Assembly (NCBI RefSeq): GCF_003123685.1
Contig: NZ_QCYJ01000144.1
Location: 62,001-126,000, forward strand
Origin: Nocardia aurea
Lineage (GTDB): Bacteria > Actinomycetota > Actinomycetes > Mycobacteriales > Mycobacteriaceae
DNA length: 64,000 nucleotides
Direction: 5' to 3'
In this document: positions 24,925 through 33,014 of the stretch, in pieces
Position numbering within the stretch: the stretch's first letter is position 1
Layout: every line of letters starts with the position of its first letter
Notes under the pieces: model-generated
Databases searched by the model: none
The model's input: only the letters and a program-made list of their open reading frames with translations
What the model was told of the DNA's origin: nothing
Position numbers and translations under genes: made by a program

Positions 24925-25715
24925 GACGCACGGCGATCCGGCTCGGGGCACGCCGAACCCCGGTATGCCACCGGCCCGATCCTCCGGCGGGCAGGCACTC
25001 GTCGGCCACCCGAACTACGCGCCTGACCACCGGATTCACCGTCGGACTCGCGGCCGACGACCGGCTTGTTCGTCCGGTGGACAGGCACCCGCCAGCCGCC
25101 CCGACTACGCGCCGGACCACCGCATCAGCCGTCGCACTCGGGGCCGACGACCGGCTTGTTCGCCCGGTGGACAGGCACCCGCCAGCCGCCCCGACTACGC
25201 GCCGGACCACCGGATTAGCCGTCGGACTCGTCGCTGCGATAGCGCTGCATTCCTCGCATCCGGCCTCGGCGGCGCCCACCGGCGAATTCGACTGGCCGTT
25301 GCGCCCGCGCCCGCATGTGGAGCGCCGCTTCGACAAACCGGCCCGAGACTGGCTGCCCGGGCATCGTGGAGTGGATCTGGCGGGCGTTCCCGGACAGGAT
25401 GTGCTCGCTGCCGGGGCCGGAATCGTGGTGTTCGCCGGGGAGGTGGCGGGCAGGCCGGTCGTGTCGATCGACCATCCCGGCGGGCTGCGGACGACGTATG
25501 AACCTGTGCGAGCGCGGGTTTCGATCGGCAGCCGGGTCGGGCGCGGTAGCAGGATCGGAGAGTTGGACGCCGGGCACGAGGGGTGCGCTGCGGCGGCCTG
25601 CCTGCACTGGGGTCTGCGGCGCGAGGCGGGCGCGGGAAACCCGCGCGAATATCTCGATCCCCTTGCGCTGCTGCACTTGTCGCCGTTGCGGCTGAAGCCG
25701 GTCGGTGCGCGGTGA
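24921..25715 (+). CDS. M23 family peptidase (LytM-like), repeat-containing N-terminus
   Basis: Cell-wall metallopeptidase related to mycobacterial Rv2891, which also lies beside rpsB. The catalytic domain holds HRGVDLAG (first zinc His and Asp) and, at the end, CLHWGLRR (HxH replaced by HWG, so the last motif should be checked). A hydrophobic segment GLAVGLVAAIAL and an ASA-APTG cleavage site precede FDWPLRPRP. The start is uncertain: ATG 24921 overlaps the previous gene by ATGA and gives 264 residues with two 30-residue repeats; GTG 25167 gives a compact 182-residue secreted protein. Confidence 0.8.
   Translation: MRRTAIRLGARRTPVCHRPDPPAGRHSSATRTTRLTTGFTVGLAADDRLVRPVDRHPPAAPTTRRTTASAVALGADDRLVRPVDRHPPAAPTTRRTTGLAVGLVAAIALHSSHPASAAPTGEFDWPLRPRPHVERRFDKPARDWLPGHRGVDLAGVPGQDVLAAGAGIVVFAGEVAGRPVVSIDHPGGLRTTYEPVRARVSIGSRVGRGSRIGELDAGHEGCAAAACLHWGLRREAGAGNPREYLDPLALLHLSPLRLKPVGAR
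25031..25230 (+). repeat. 90-bp direct repeats at the M23 gene 5' end
   Basis: Two complete 90-bp units (25031-25120 and 25121-25210) and a 20-bp partial third occur in tandem; the 70 bases from 25051 match those from 25141 with two differences. A decayed copy is visible from about 24971. The period keeps the reading frame and repeats the start of the signal peptide. Confidence 0.85.
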
Positions 25716-25820
25716 GGACGACCGTTCCCGAACACGACACCGCCCTGCGCGGTCGCTCGGCGGAGACCGGTTGGATACCCCGCGCGTCCTTCCCCGCCCG
25801 AAGGCGACGACGATTCGCCT

Positions 25821-26336
25821 ATGAGCAACGAATCGGGCGCTACGCTCACCTACGCGGAGGTCGGCGCGACGGCGGGCACCTTGCCGCAGGGGTACCACCA
25901 CTTCACGCTGAAACGCCGAATCGGTTCGGGACGTGTGCTGTTCGAGCGGGCGGGCGTGGAGATCCTGGCCTACCGGATGCAGAAGGGCACCGGAATCTTC
26001 CACGGGGCGAGTACACCGACAGCGGAGGTCGGCACACTGCTGACGGTCCGGCTCGGCGTCGGGCCGCTGGCGATCACCGCTCCCTGCCGGGTGGTGTACC
26101 TGCTCGGGGAGTCCGACCGGAGCGGTTTCGCCTACGGCACGCTGCCCGGTCATCCGGAAATCGGCGAGGAACTGTTCGCGGTGGAATACGACGCGGCCGA
26201 CGACAGCGTCTACGGGGTGGTCACCGCCTTTTCCCGACCGGGGACATGGTACACGAGACTCGGCGGCCCGGTCGTCCGAGCGCTCCAGCGGTACATCGCG
26301 GGCAGATATATCGCCGCGCTGCCCACCTCGCCCTGA
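25821..26336 (+). CDS. DUF1990 family protein
   Basis: Protein of 171 residues of unknown function. The YHHFTLKRRIGSGRVLFERA opening and the YGTLPGHPEIGEELFAVEY core match DUF1990, a START/polyketide-cyclase-like fold found in actinobacteria and plants. The stop is 42 bases from the convergent alkyl-sulfatase stop. Ligand binding is inferred from the fold only. Confidence 0.85.
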   Translation: MSNESGATLTYAEVGATAGTLPQGYHHFTLKRRIGSGRVLFERAGVEILAYRMQKGTGIFHGASTPTAEVGTLLTVRLGVGPLAITAPCRVVYLLGESDRSGFAYGTLPGHPEIGEELFAVEYDAADDSVYGVVTAFSRPGTWYTRLGGPVVRALQRYIAGRYIAALPTSP

Positions 26337-26377
26337 TCGACGGACGTGGCGGACCGCACGGAGCCGGTGCGCGTCAC

Positions 26378-28279
26378 CTACGGCGTGACGATGGCGAAAT
26401 CCGGATCAGGGGTGTCCAGGACACCGACCAGATCGGCCAGGGTGACCGGATCGCCTTCGATGGCGATATCACCCGCGGCGACGGCGACACCGAAATCGTC
26501 GCCGGCGAGCAGCACCCGGATCAGTGTCCGGCGGGTCAGCGTGAAGAGGGTGTCCGGGTCGGGCATCTTCACGTGGTCGGGCCGGTCGTAGTGGACAAGC
26601 AGGCCGTTGCGCAGTTCCACCCGATGGGTGCGGTCCTCGTCGACCAGATGCCAGTCGGTCACCAGCCGGTGCCCCCAGGCCGAGGGACCGTCGACACGCA
26701 GCGCCAGCGCGTCGAAGATCTGCTCGGTGCTCAGCGCCGACAGCACCGTCGGGGACTCCGGCGTGGTCGGCGTCCCGAAGGTGCCGTACCGCAATTCGTA
26801 GGCGCCGCTGAGGTAGAAATTGCGCCAGGTGGCGTTCTCCGCGCCGTAGCCGAGCTGTTCGAAGGTACTGGCCTGCAATTCCTTGGCCGCGGAATTACCC
26901 GGATCGGCGAAGATCACGTAGTTGACGACCTGCGCCACCCAGCGGTAATCACCCGCCGCGTAGGACGCGCGGGCCTTGCGCAGTACCTCGTCGGCTCCGC
27001 CCATGAATTCCACGTGCCGCTCGGCGGATTCGACCGGCGGATATTCCCACAACGTGGCCGGATTCCCGTCGAACCAGCCCATATACCGCTGGTAGATCGC
27101 TTTGACGTTGTGGCTCACCGAACCGTAGAAACCTCGCGTGTGCCAGGCCGCATCGATCGCGGGCGGCAGGGCGAAACGCTCGGCGATCTCGGTGCCGAGG
27201 TAGCCCTGATTCAGCAGTCGCACCGTCTGATCGTGCAGGTAACCGTACAGATCTCGTTGCAGCGCGAGATATTCCACCAGACGATCGGTGCCCCAGGTCG
27301 GCCAGTGGTGCGAGGCGAACACCACGTCGGCGTCGCGGGCGAACAGGTTGATGGATTCGGTCAGGTATTTCGCCCAGATATGGGGATCACGCACCAGCGC
27401 GCCGCGCAGGGTGAGCAGATTGTGCTGTGTATGCGTGGCGTTCTCGGCCATGCACAGCGCCCGATGATCGGGGAGGTGGAAATTCATCTCCGCTGGCGCC
27501 TCGGTTCCCGGCGTGATCTGGAAAACCATATGCACCCCGTCGACGATCTCCCGTTGACCGGTCTCGATGATGTCGACGGTCGGCGGGATCAGGGTGACGG
27601 TGCCGAGCGAGGTGGTCTGCCCGAGACCGGCGCCCACCTGTCCGAGCGGACCGCGCGGCAGCACCGCGCCGTACATGTACGCGGCGCGACGGGCCATCGC
27701 CGCTCCGGCGTAGACGTTCTCTGCCACCGCGTGTTCCAGGAAACCCGCCGGGGCGAGTACCGGGCAGCGACCCGCCGCGACCTCCTCCTCGGTGGTGACG
27801 CCGAGCGCCCCGCCGAAATGGTCGACGTGCGAATGGGTGTAGACGAGACCGGTCACCGGCCGATCGCCGCGGTGCGCGCGATAGAGCGCGAGCCCGGCGG
27901 CGGCGGTTTCGGCGCACAGCAGCGGATCGATCACCACGACACCCGAATCACCTTCTACCAGAGTCATATTCGACAGATCGAGACCTCGGATCTGATAGAT
28001 CCCCTCGGTGACCTCGAACAGTCCCTGTTCCACGACCAGCCCGGATTGCCGCCACAGGCCCGGATGCACGGACGCCGGGCAGGGTTCTCGCAGGAATTCG
28101 TAGGAATCGCTGTCCCACACCACGGTTCCGTCGGCCATGGTGACCACGCCCGGATCGAGCGCGGCGATGAATCCTCGGCGCGCGTCGGCCCGATCCGTCT
28201 CGTCCGCGAACGGCAGGGCCGCGGCGGCACGCCGTTGCGCGGCCGCGATGACGGTGCTGGGTTCGGTCGCTGTGCTCAT
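26378..28279 (-). CDS. Alkyl sulfatase-like metallo-beta-lactamase hydrolase
   Basis: Zinc hydrolase of 633 residues of the SdsA1/alkyl-sulfatase type. The metallo-beta-lactamase domain has HSHVDH, with further ligands around ENATHTQHN; a dimerisation domain follows (YMGWFDGNPATLWEYPP), then a C-terminal SCP2-like lipid-binding domain. It probably cleaves long-chain alkyl sulfates or related esters. No secretion signal is seen, unlike SdsA1. AGGAGGACGGAT precedes the ATG. It is followed by two DUF202 genes divergent in role but on the same strand upstream. Confidence 0.92.
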   Translation of the reverse strand: MSTATEPSTVIAAAQRRAAAALPFADETDRADARRGFIAALDPGVVTMADGTVVWDSDSYEFLREPCPASVHPGLWRQSGLVVEQGLFEVTEGIYQIRGLDLSNMTLVEGDSGVVVIDPLLCAETAAAGLALYRAHRGDRPVTGLVYTHSHVDHFGGALGVTTEEEVAAGRCPVLAPAGFLEHAVAENVYAGAAMARRAAYMYGAVLPRGPLGQVGAGLGQTTSLGTVTLIPPTVDIIETGQREIVDGVHMVFQITPGTEAPAEMNFHLPDHRALCMAENATHTQHNLLTLRGALVRDPHIWAKYLTESINLFARDADVVFASHHWPTWGTDRLVEYLALQRDLYGYLHDQTVRLLNQGYLGTEIAERFALPPAIDAAWHTRGFYGSVSHNVKAIYQRYMGWFDGNPATLWEYPPVESAERHVEFMGGADEVLRKARASYAAGDYRWVAQVVNYVIFADPGNSAAKELQASTFEQLGYGAENATWRNFYLSGAYELRYGTFGTPTTPESPTVLSALSTEQIFDALALRVDGPSAWGHRLVTDWHLVDEDRTHRVELRNGLLVHYDRPDHVKMPDPDTLFTLTRRTLIRVLLAGDDFGVAVAAGDIAIEGDPVTLADLVGVLDTPDPDFAIVTP

Positions 28280-28321
28280 ATCCGTCCTCCTGTGCTCTGC
28301 CGAATACCGTCCTGTCGTTCC

Positions 28322-28663
28322 TCACGGCCCCGGATACACGAATCCCAGACCCGCCGCGATCCCCGCGACCACGACCACCGCCACCGTGGCCATCGCGATC
28401 GCGCCGTTCTCGATGTCGCGGCGGCCCGCGCGCAGATCGCGGCTGCGGAAGAATCCGAGCAGCGCCAGCGCGATCATCGTCCCCGCCGCCGCCAGCGGCG
28501 CGGTTCCGAACGCGCGCCACCCGTTGACCGCGGCGTGGTTCAGGAACAGGACGGCGATCACCATCGCCGAGATGGCGGTGCGCCGCCAGGCCAAGGCGGT
28601 GCGCTCGGCGGCCAAGCCGACATCGGGGCCCGCGCCGGGCGGCGGCGTACCTGTTCCGGTCAT
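28322..28663 (-). CDS. DUF202 family small membrane protein
   Basis: Protein of 113 residues with three predicted membrane helices and the DUF202 motif AAERTALAWRRTAI near the N-terminus. Its ATG overlaps the stop of the preceding YidH-like gene in ATGA, so the two probably form one complex. It ends 42 bases before the alkyl sulfatase start. Function is unknown. Confidence 0.85.
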   Translation of the reverse strand: MTGTGTPPPGAGPDVGLAAERTALAWRRTAISAMVIAVLFLNHAAVNGWRAFGTAPLAAAGTMIALALLGFFRSRDLRAGRRDIENGAIAMATVAVVVVAGIAAGLGFVYPGP

Positions 28664-29025
28664 CGCAGCAACACCGCCACGCAGGCCAGCACCGACACGA
28701 CGCCGATACCCGCCGACAGGATCGGGACCAGCAGGTTCGATGGAAGCGGCCGACCATTCCGCATCGCCTCGCGCACCCCGCGCCAGTGCCCGTAGGCTCC
28801 CACCGCGACGATCACCGCGAGCACCAGACAACTCATCCCGATCGCCCGGCGGATGCCGGGCAGGTGCATGGGCTGGACCAGGGTATGCACCGCCACACCA
28901 CCGGCGAGCAAGCCGAGCGCGGTCCGCATCCAGGCCAGAAAGGTTCGTTCGTTGGCGAGGGTGAAGCGGTAGTCGACCTCCTCCTCGCCTTCCTCGGACT
29001 CCTCCGCCGGGCTCGGCAGGGTCAT
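28660..29025 (-). CDS. YidH-like DUF202 membrane protein
   Basis: Protein of 121 residues with an acidic N-terminus, the DUF202 motif LANERTFLAWMRTALG and three membrane helices. It is paired with a second DUF202 gene by a 4-base overlap, an arrangement also known for yidH-yidG. An ATGA overlap with an uncertain upstream frame is also present at its start. Role unknown. Confidence 0.88.
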   Translation of the reverse strand: MTLPSPAEESEEGEEEVDYRFTLANERTFLAWMRTALGLLAGGVAVHTLVQPMHLPGIRRAIGMSCLVLAVIVAVGAYGHWRGVREAMRNGRPLPSNLLVPILSAGIGVVSVLACVAVLLR

Positions 29026-29342
29026 GGCGCTCCACCGCCGACACCGGATCCGCGGACGAACGGGCGGGTGCCGGACGCGGGTGCCGCGTGCGTCCGGGCG
29101 TGGCGGACCGATTCGTCACCGATCACGCTCAGCGGTCGTCGCTCACGGACCGTCCGCGCGGCGGAAATCTCGCATTCGCTGTTGTCCAGGTAGTTGCCGG
29201 ATACGGGCATGTCCACCGCATCGGGCGTCCCCGCATCTCCGCGTGCCCGCAGGACATATCCGAGGAATTCCCCAGGGTACGACCGGAATTCACGCACCCC
29301 AGGGGGCCGAACCGCTGGACGCAGCCGAGCCTCCGGGTTCAT
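29022..29342 (-). CDS. Hypothetical protein upstream of the DUF202 pair (uncertain)
   Basis: A frame of 106 residues begins at ATG 29342 after GGAG at six bases' distance and ends with a TGA overlapping the YidH-like start as ATGA. These signals support translation, but the third-base GC is weaker than in neighbouring genes and no family is recognised. The product is hydrophilic, Arg-rich, without membrane segments. It may be a real coupled gene or a chance frame. Confidence 0.35.
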   Translation of the reverse strand: MNPEARLRPAVRPPGVREFRSYPGEFLGYVLRARGDAGTPDAVDMPVSGNYLDNSECEISAARTVRERRPLSVIGDESVRHARTHAAPASGTRPFVRGSGVGGGAP

Positions 29343-29531
29343 GGACGTCTCCATCCCTTGTCGATTTCCGGATCGGAGCAAACATACCGCTACGCCAGCC
29401 TAACGCCGAGGGAAGTGACCGTCCACGCACTACGCCGTGCGGCACCGGCAAACGCGCCGCCGCGATCCCTCGAATCCCACGATCGAGAACCCGTCGGTCA
29501 CAGCCGAATACATTACGCGTTCCCCGGGCCC

Positions 29532-30263
29532 TCAGACGGTGACGGCGTCCTGGAAAGTCATGGTGAGGCGGTCGACCGTCGATGCCATCGGCGCGCGGGC
29601 GGGAAGTCCGAGACCGGCCAATTCCGCGGCGATCGGATGGTCGCCGAGCCGCAACTCCACCCCACCGGGGCGGGCCCGCATACCGGACGGCGCCATCTCC
29701 CATTCCGTGCACCTGGTCAGGCCGTCGATATGGGAATAGGCATCGAAGGAGGTCCCCGCGCCACGGCCACCGGGCGTGGACAGGCCGGTTTTCACCGAGA
29801 GATCGACGACGAGGTCGCCGTTCTGACGGAGAACCCCACGACGAAGTCCGCCCTCGTGATTCACGTCGAATTCCGCGATCTCCTTCGGGAACCCCCAGAT
29901 CCCGCGTCCGGCGGCGAGGGTGAAATCGCCGTCCACCGGCAGTTGGTGGATGAAGACACCCGCCTTCCCCGTCGCGAGGGCCCGCAGGTCAGCGAGGCCG
30001 CCATCGCGCGCGGCCGCGTGGTGGCGAACCATGAACGACACGCCGAATTCGTTGTACGGCCCGAGGTCGCCGTCGATGTACTCGACGAAGACGAGGGTGC
30101 ACAGTGCGCGATCTCGCGGCACCCGCAGGACGCGGAGGCCGGAATAGTCGATGAGTCGCTGCGCGGCGTCGGCCGGAACGCGGTAGGAAGCCATGAAGGC
30201 GCGCGCGTGCCGGATCCGCACCGGCATCTGGACTTCGCGACCGAGGACGGTATGCGTGCTCAT
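29532..30263 (-). CDS. Acetoacetate decarboxylase family protein
   Basis: Protein of 243 residues of the ADC fold. The GRGIWGFPKEIAEFDV segment carries the Lys of the Schiff-base position and its acidic environment, and the EYIDGDLGPYNEFGVSF stretch is typical. It could decarboxylate acetoacetate or act on a larger keto acid, since many family members do. ATG 30263 follows GGGAGG; a start six codons earlier is possible. A KstR-like operator lies 22 bases upstream, which suggests a link to sterol or fatty-acid breakdown. Confidence 0.87.
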   Translation of the reverse strand: MSTHTVLGREVQMPVRIRHARAFMASYRVPADAAQRLIDYSGLRVLRVPRDRALCTLVFVEYIDGDLGPYNEFGVSFMVRHHAAARDGGLADLRALATGKAGVFIHQLPVDGDFTLAAGRGIWGFPKEIAEFDVNHEGGLRRGVLRQNGDLVVDLSVKTGLSTPGGRGAGTSFDAYSHIDGLTRCTEWEMAPSGMRARPGGVELRLGDHPIAAELAGLGLPARAPMASTVDRLTMTFQDAVTV

Positions 30264-30284
30264 CCGGATGGATCCTCCCAAAAC

Positions 30285-30310
30285 TAGAACTCGTTTCAGA
30301 ATACGAGTTC
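30285..30310 (-). promoter_or_regulatory. KstR-like operator and inverted repeat upstream of the ADC gene
   Basis: The 14 bases at 30285-30298 fit the KstR consensus TNNAACNNGTTNNA exactly (TAGAACTCGTTTCA). An overlapping inverted repeat, GAACTCGT (30287-30294) and ACGAGTTC (30303-30310), could serve the same or another TetR-type repressor. Confidence 0.5.
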
Positions 30311-30343
30311 GCCTCGCTCGTCACATCCCGTTCCGCCGGAATG

Positions 30344-31267
30344 TCACGCGCGCGGATGAGCCTGGTCGTGCACCTTCCGCAATCGTTCGACGGACACATG
30401 GGTGTAGAGCTGGGTCGTCGCCATACTGGCGTGGCCGAGCAGTTCCTGGACCACCCGAAGATCGGCGCCCCCTTCGAGCAGATGCGTCGCCGCGCTGTGC
30501 CGCAACCCGTGCGGCCCGATATCCGGTGCTCCGGGAATCGCGGAAACGACTTCGTGCACAACGGTTCTGGCCTGACGTTGGTCGAGCCGACGACCGCGCC
30601 TGCCGAGCAGCAGGGCGCGACCGGAATCCGGGCGGGCGAAAGACGGGCGGCCGGAACGCAGCCACCGTTCGATCGCCTCGTCGGCGGGTCCGCCGAACGG
30701 AGCCGACCGCTCCTTGTTCCCTTTACCGAGCACCCGCACCAGCCGTCGCTCCCGATCGACATCGTCGATATCGAGCCCGCACAATTCGCCGACCCTGATC
30801 CCGGTGGCGTACAGCAACTCGACGATCAGCCGGTCCCGCAACGCCATCGGATCCTGCTGGGCCGCACCCGATTGCGCCGCTTCCATCGCACCGACGGCCT
30901 GTCGCTGACCGAGGACGGCCGGAAGCACCCGATGCGACGAGGGCGATCCCAATCGCAACCCCGGATCGACCGGGAGCCTGCCGTTGGCGGTCAGCCACGC
31001 GGTGAACGTGCGCGCCGACGACGCGCGCCGCGCCATCGTCGTGCGCGCCGCACCTCCCGCCGACTGCGCCGCCAGCCACGAACGCAGCAGACTCAGATCC
31101 AACTCCCCTATCGCCGAATCCGGCGACTGCGCGTAGAGATGCGCCAACAGCGAGCGCGCGTCCCCCAGATAGGCCCGCACGGTATGCGCCGACCTGTTCC
31201 GCCCCAACCGCAGATGCCGCCCGTATTCCCGCACCAACGCACCCAGATCCTCCGGTAACTCCTCCAC
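30344..31267 (-). CDS. xerC: Tyrosine recombinase XerC
   Basis: Site-specific recombinase that resolves chromosome dimers at dif with XerD. All six catalytic positions are present: Arg in TGIRVGEL, Lys in GKGNKER, His-x-x-Arg in HGLRHSAATHLL, then His in LGHASM and Tyr in YTHV. The start is uncertain; GTG 31267 gives 307 residues and begins near the conserved N-terminus, while the frame is open to 31405. Placement beside dprA matches mycobacteria. Confidence 0.94.
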   Translation of the reverse strand: MEELPEDLGALVREYGRHLRLGRNRSAHTVRAYLGDARSLLAHLYAQSPDSAIGELDLSLLRSWLAAQSAGGAARTTMARRASSARTFTAWLTANGRLPVDPGLRLGSPSSHRVLPAVLGQRQAVGAMEAAQSGAAQQDPMALRDRLIVELLYATGIRVGELCGLDIDDVDRERRLVRVLGKGNKERSAPFGGPADEAIERWLRSGRPSFARPDSGRALLLGRRGRRLDQRQARTVVHEVVSAIPGAPDIGPHGLRHSAATHLLEGGADLRVVQELLGHASMATTQLYTHVSVERLRKVHDQAHPRA

Positions 31268-31757
31268 CCCACCACCGTCACCCCCCACCCCCTCCTTGGC
31301 AAGCCCCCGCGCCGGTACCCCGCCGCGCGGCGGTACGCACGACCGCGCGCACCCTGCCCGTCGGCGCACGCCGTGCGCACACCGCGGCGTCTGTCCGCAC
31401 ACCACTACGCGACGGCCGTGTCGACACTTGCGGCCCCGCTCGGCTCGGTCCGCTCCTGATCGACCTCACGGCAGCCGACGCCGACCAGCAACGATCCGTA
31501 TCGGGGGCGGTACTCGTGAGGAGTAGGCGGTCGAGTGAGTTGTCCCCGCCTCGGCGCCACGGCGTTGGTCGCGGTGTTGATCGCCGCCCGACCCGCTCTC
31601 GCGCACACCGATTCTTCGTCGGGTCGCCCCGTTCGAGTGGGCCCTCGACAGCCCGTTCGCCGCCGGGGTGTTCGGGCAGGTGGCCCATCCGGCGGCACCG
31701 CAGACATCGTTCGAGGTCCGGGCGACGGGTCGGCACGCGACAGCCACGCTCCCACAC
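31268..31757. other. 490-bp gap between dprA and xerC, with a possible broken secreted gene
   Basis: On the plus strand GTG 31535, after GAGGAG, opens a frame with a convincing signal peptide (LGATALVAVLIAARPALAH), but the composition turns non-coding near 31630. From there another frame (FEWALDSPFAAGVFGQVAHP) shows coding-like third bases into the dprA 3' end. This looks like one small secreted gene with a frameshift, or chance. The part 31268-31500 shows nothing. Confidence 0.3.
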
Positions 31758-33014
31758 CTATCCCGTGCCACGGCCGGGAGGGACACGATGCCAGCCGGTG
31801 TCGTCGAGGCCGACCAGCCCGGCCAGTTCCAGTTCGGTCAACGCGGCGCGGATCTCCGGCACCGGTAGACCCGTCTGTGTCGCCAGGGCGGCGGGGAGGC
31901 GAGCACCGATCGTCGGGAGGGTCGCGTAGACGGTGGCGCGGGTGCCGGTCAGTGCCTGGGCCGGGGCGTTCGACGTCGGCGAGGCGTCAGGCAGAGACAG
32001 GCGTAGTGGGCCCGCCTCGTCGATCACCTCGCACGCGCGGGTGACCAGCAGCGCCTCGCCGTCACGGATCATGCGGTGGCAGCCGACGGAGGCGGCCGAG
32101 GTCACCGGGCCCGGTGTCGCGAGTGCGGGACGGCCCATTCGGCGTGCCCATTTCACGGTGTTCCGCGCGCCGCTGCGCAGGCCCGCTTCGACCACGAGTA
32201 CACCGTCGGCGAGAGCGGCGATTATTCGATTCCTGGCCAGGAATTGATGTTTGCGCGCGACCGTGCCCGGCGGATATTCGCTGACCACCAGTCCGACGTC
32301 GGCGATTTCGGCGAGCAGCCGGTCGTGCTGCGCGGGATAGGGCTTGTCGACACCGCAGGCCAGGACCGCGATCGTCGTCCCGCCCACGGCCAGCGCCGCC
32401 CGGTGCGCCACGGCGTCTATGCCGAAGGCCGCACCGGACGCGATCGTCCAGCCGCGCGCGGCGAGATCTCCGGTGATCTCGCCGGTCACCCGATCGCCGT
32501 ATCCGGTACTGCACCGCGCGCCGACCACGGCCAGCGCGCGCTCGGTGGCGTCGATCAGTGATCGCGATCCGCGCACCCACAGCACCAGGGGGACCGCGCC
32601 GTCCTGATCCCGGCCGGTCTCCAACTGTGCCAATCCCAGCATCCGCCAGGCGGGCCATTCCGAATCATCCGGCGTCACCACCCGACCTCCGAGCGCTCCT
32701 ATCACGTCTAGATCCCTTGCCGCGCAGTCGTTGTCACGCCGCTGATCGGTCGGTCCGCGTAAGGATTCCGGTAGATCGCGTTCGCGCACCGCGCGCGCCG
32801 CTTCCACCGGTCCGACCGATTCGATCAAGGCCGACAGCGGCGCGCACGGACCCTGCACCACCCGCGACAGGTACACCCATGCGAGCCGCCGCTCGTCGGC
32901 CACCGCGGGGTCCAGGTCGATCGTCCGCGGTCCACGGTGCGCGAGCATCAGTTCGCATGCCACCGACTCCGAGTTCCCCGCACCGACGGGAACACCGAGC
33001 CCCTCCGCGCTCAC
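31758..33014 (-). CDS. dprA: DNA processing protein DprA
   Basis: DprA/Smf, which loads RecA on incoming single-stranded DNA, 418 residues. The Rossmann core is seen from LAVVGAR to SGAAFGIDAVAHRAAL and the GLRSGARNTVKWA segment; a C-terminal winged-helix domain follows. GTG 33014 overlaps the comM stop (GTGA), fixing the start. It forms a three-gene leftward unit, yraN-comM-dprA, conserved in mycobacteria. Confidence 0.94.
   Translation of the reverse strand: MSAEGLGVPVGAGNSESVACELMLAHRGPRTIDLDPAVADERRLAWVYLSRVVQGPCAPLSALIESVGPVEAARAVRERDLPESLRGPTDQRRDNDCAARDLDVIGALGGRVVTPDDSEWPAWRMLGLAQLETGRDQDGAVPLVLWVRGSRSLIDATERALAVVGARCSTGYGDRVTGEITGDLAARGWTIASGAAFGIDAVAHRAALAVGGTTIAVLACGVDKPYPAQHDRLLAEIADVGLVVSEYPPGTVARKHQFLARNRIIAALADGVLVVEAGLRSGARNTVKWARRMGRPALATPGPVTSAASVGCHRMIRDGEALLVTRACEVIDEAGPLRLSLPDASPTSNAPAQALTGTRATVYATLPTIGARLPAALATQTGLPVPEIRAALTELELAGLVGLDDTGWHRVPPGRGTG

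Noticed and set aside
25583..28795. Plus-strand open frame of about 1,070 codons
   Set aside because: It spans the M23 3' end, DUF1990 and the antisense of the alkyl sulfatase; domains exist only in the other frames.
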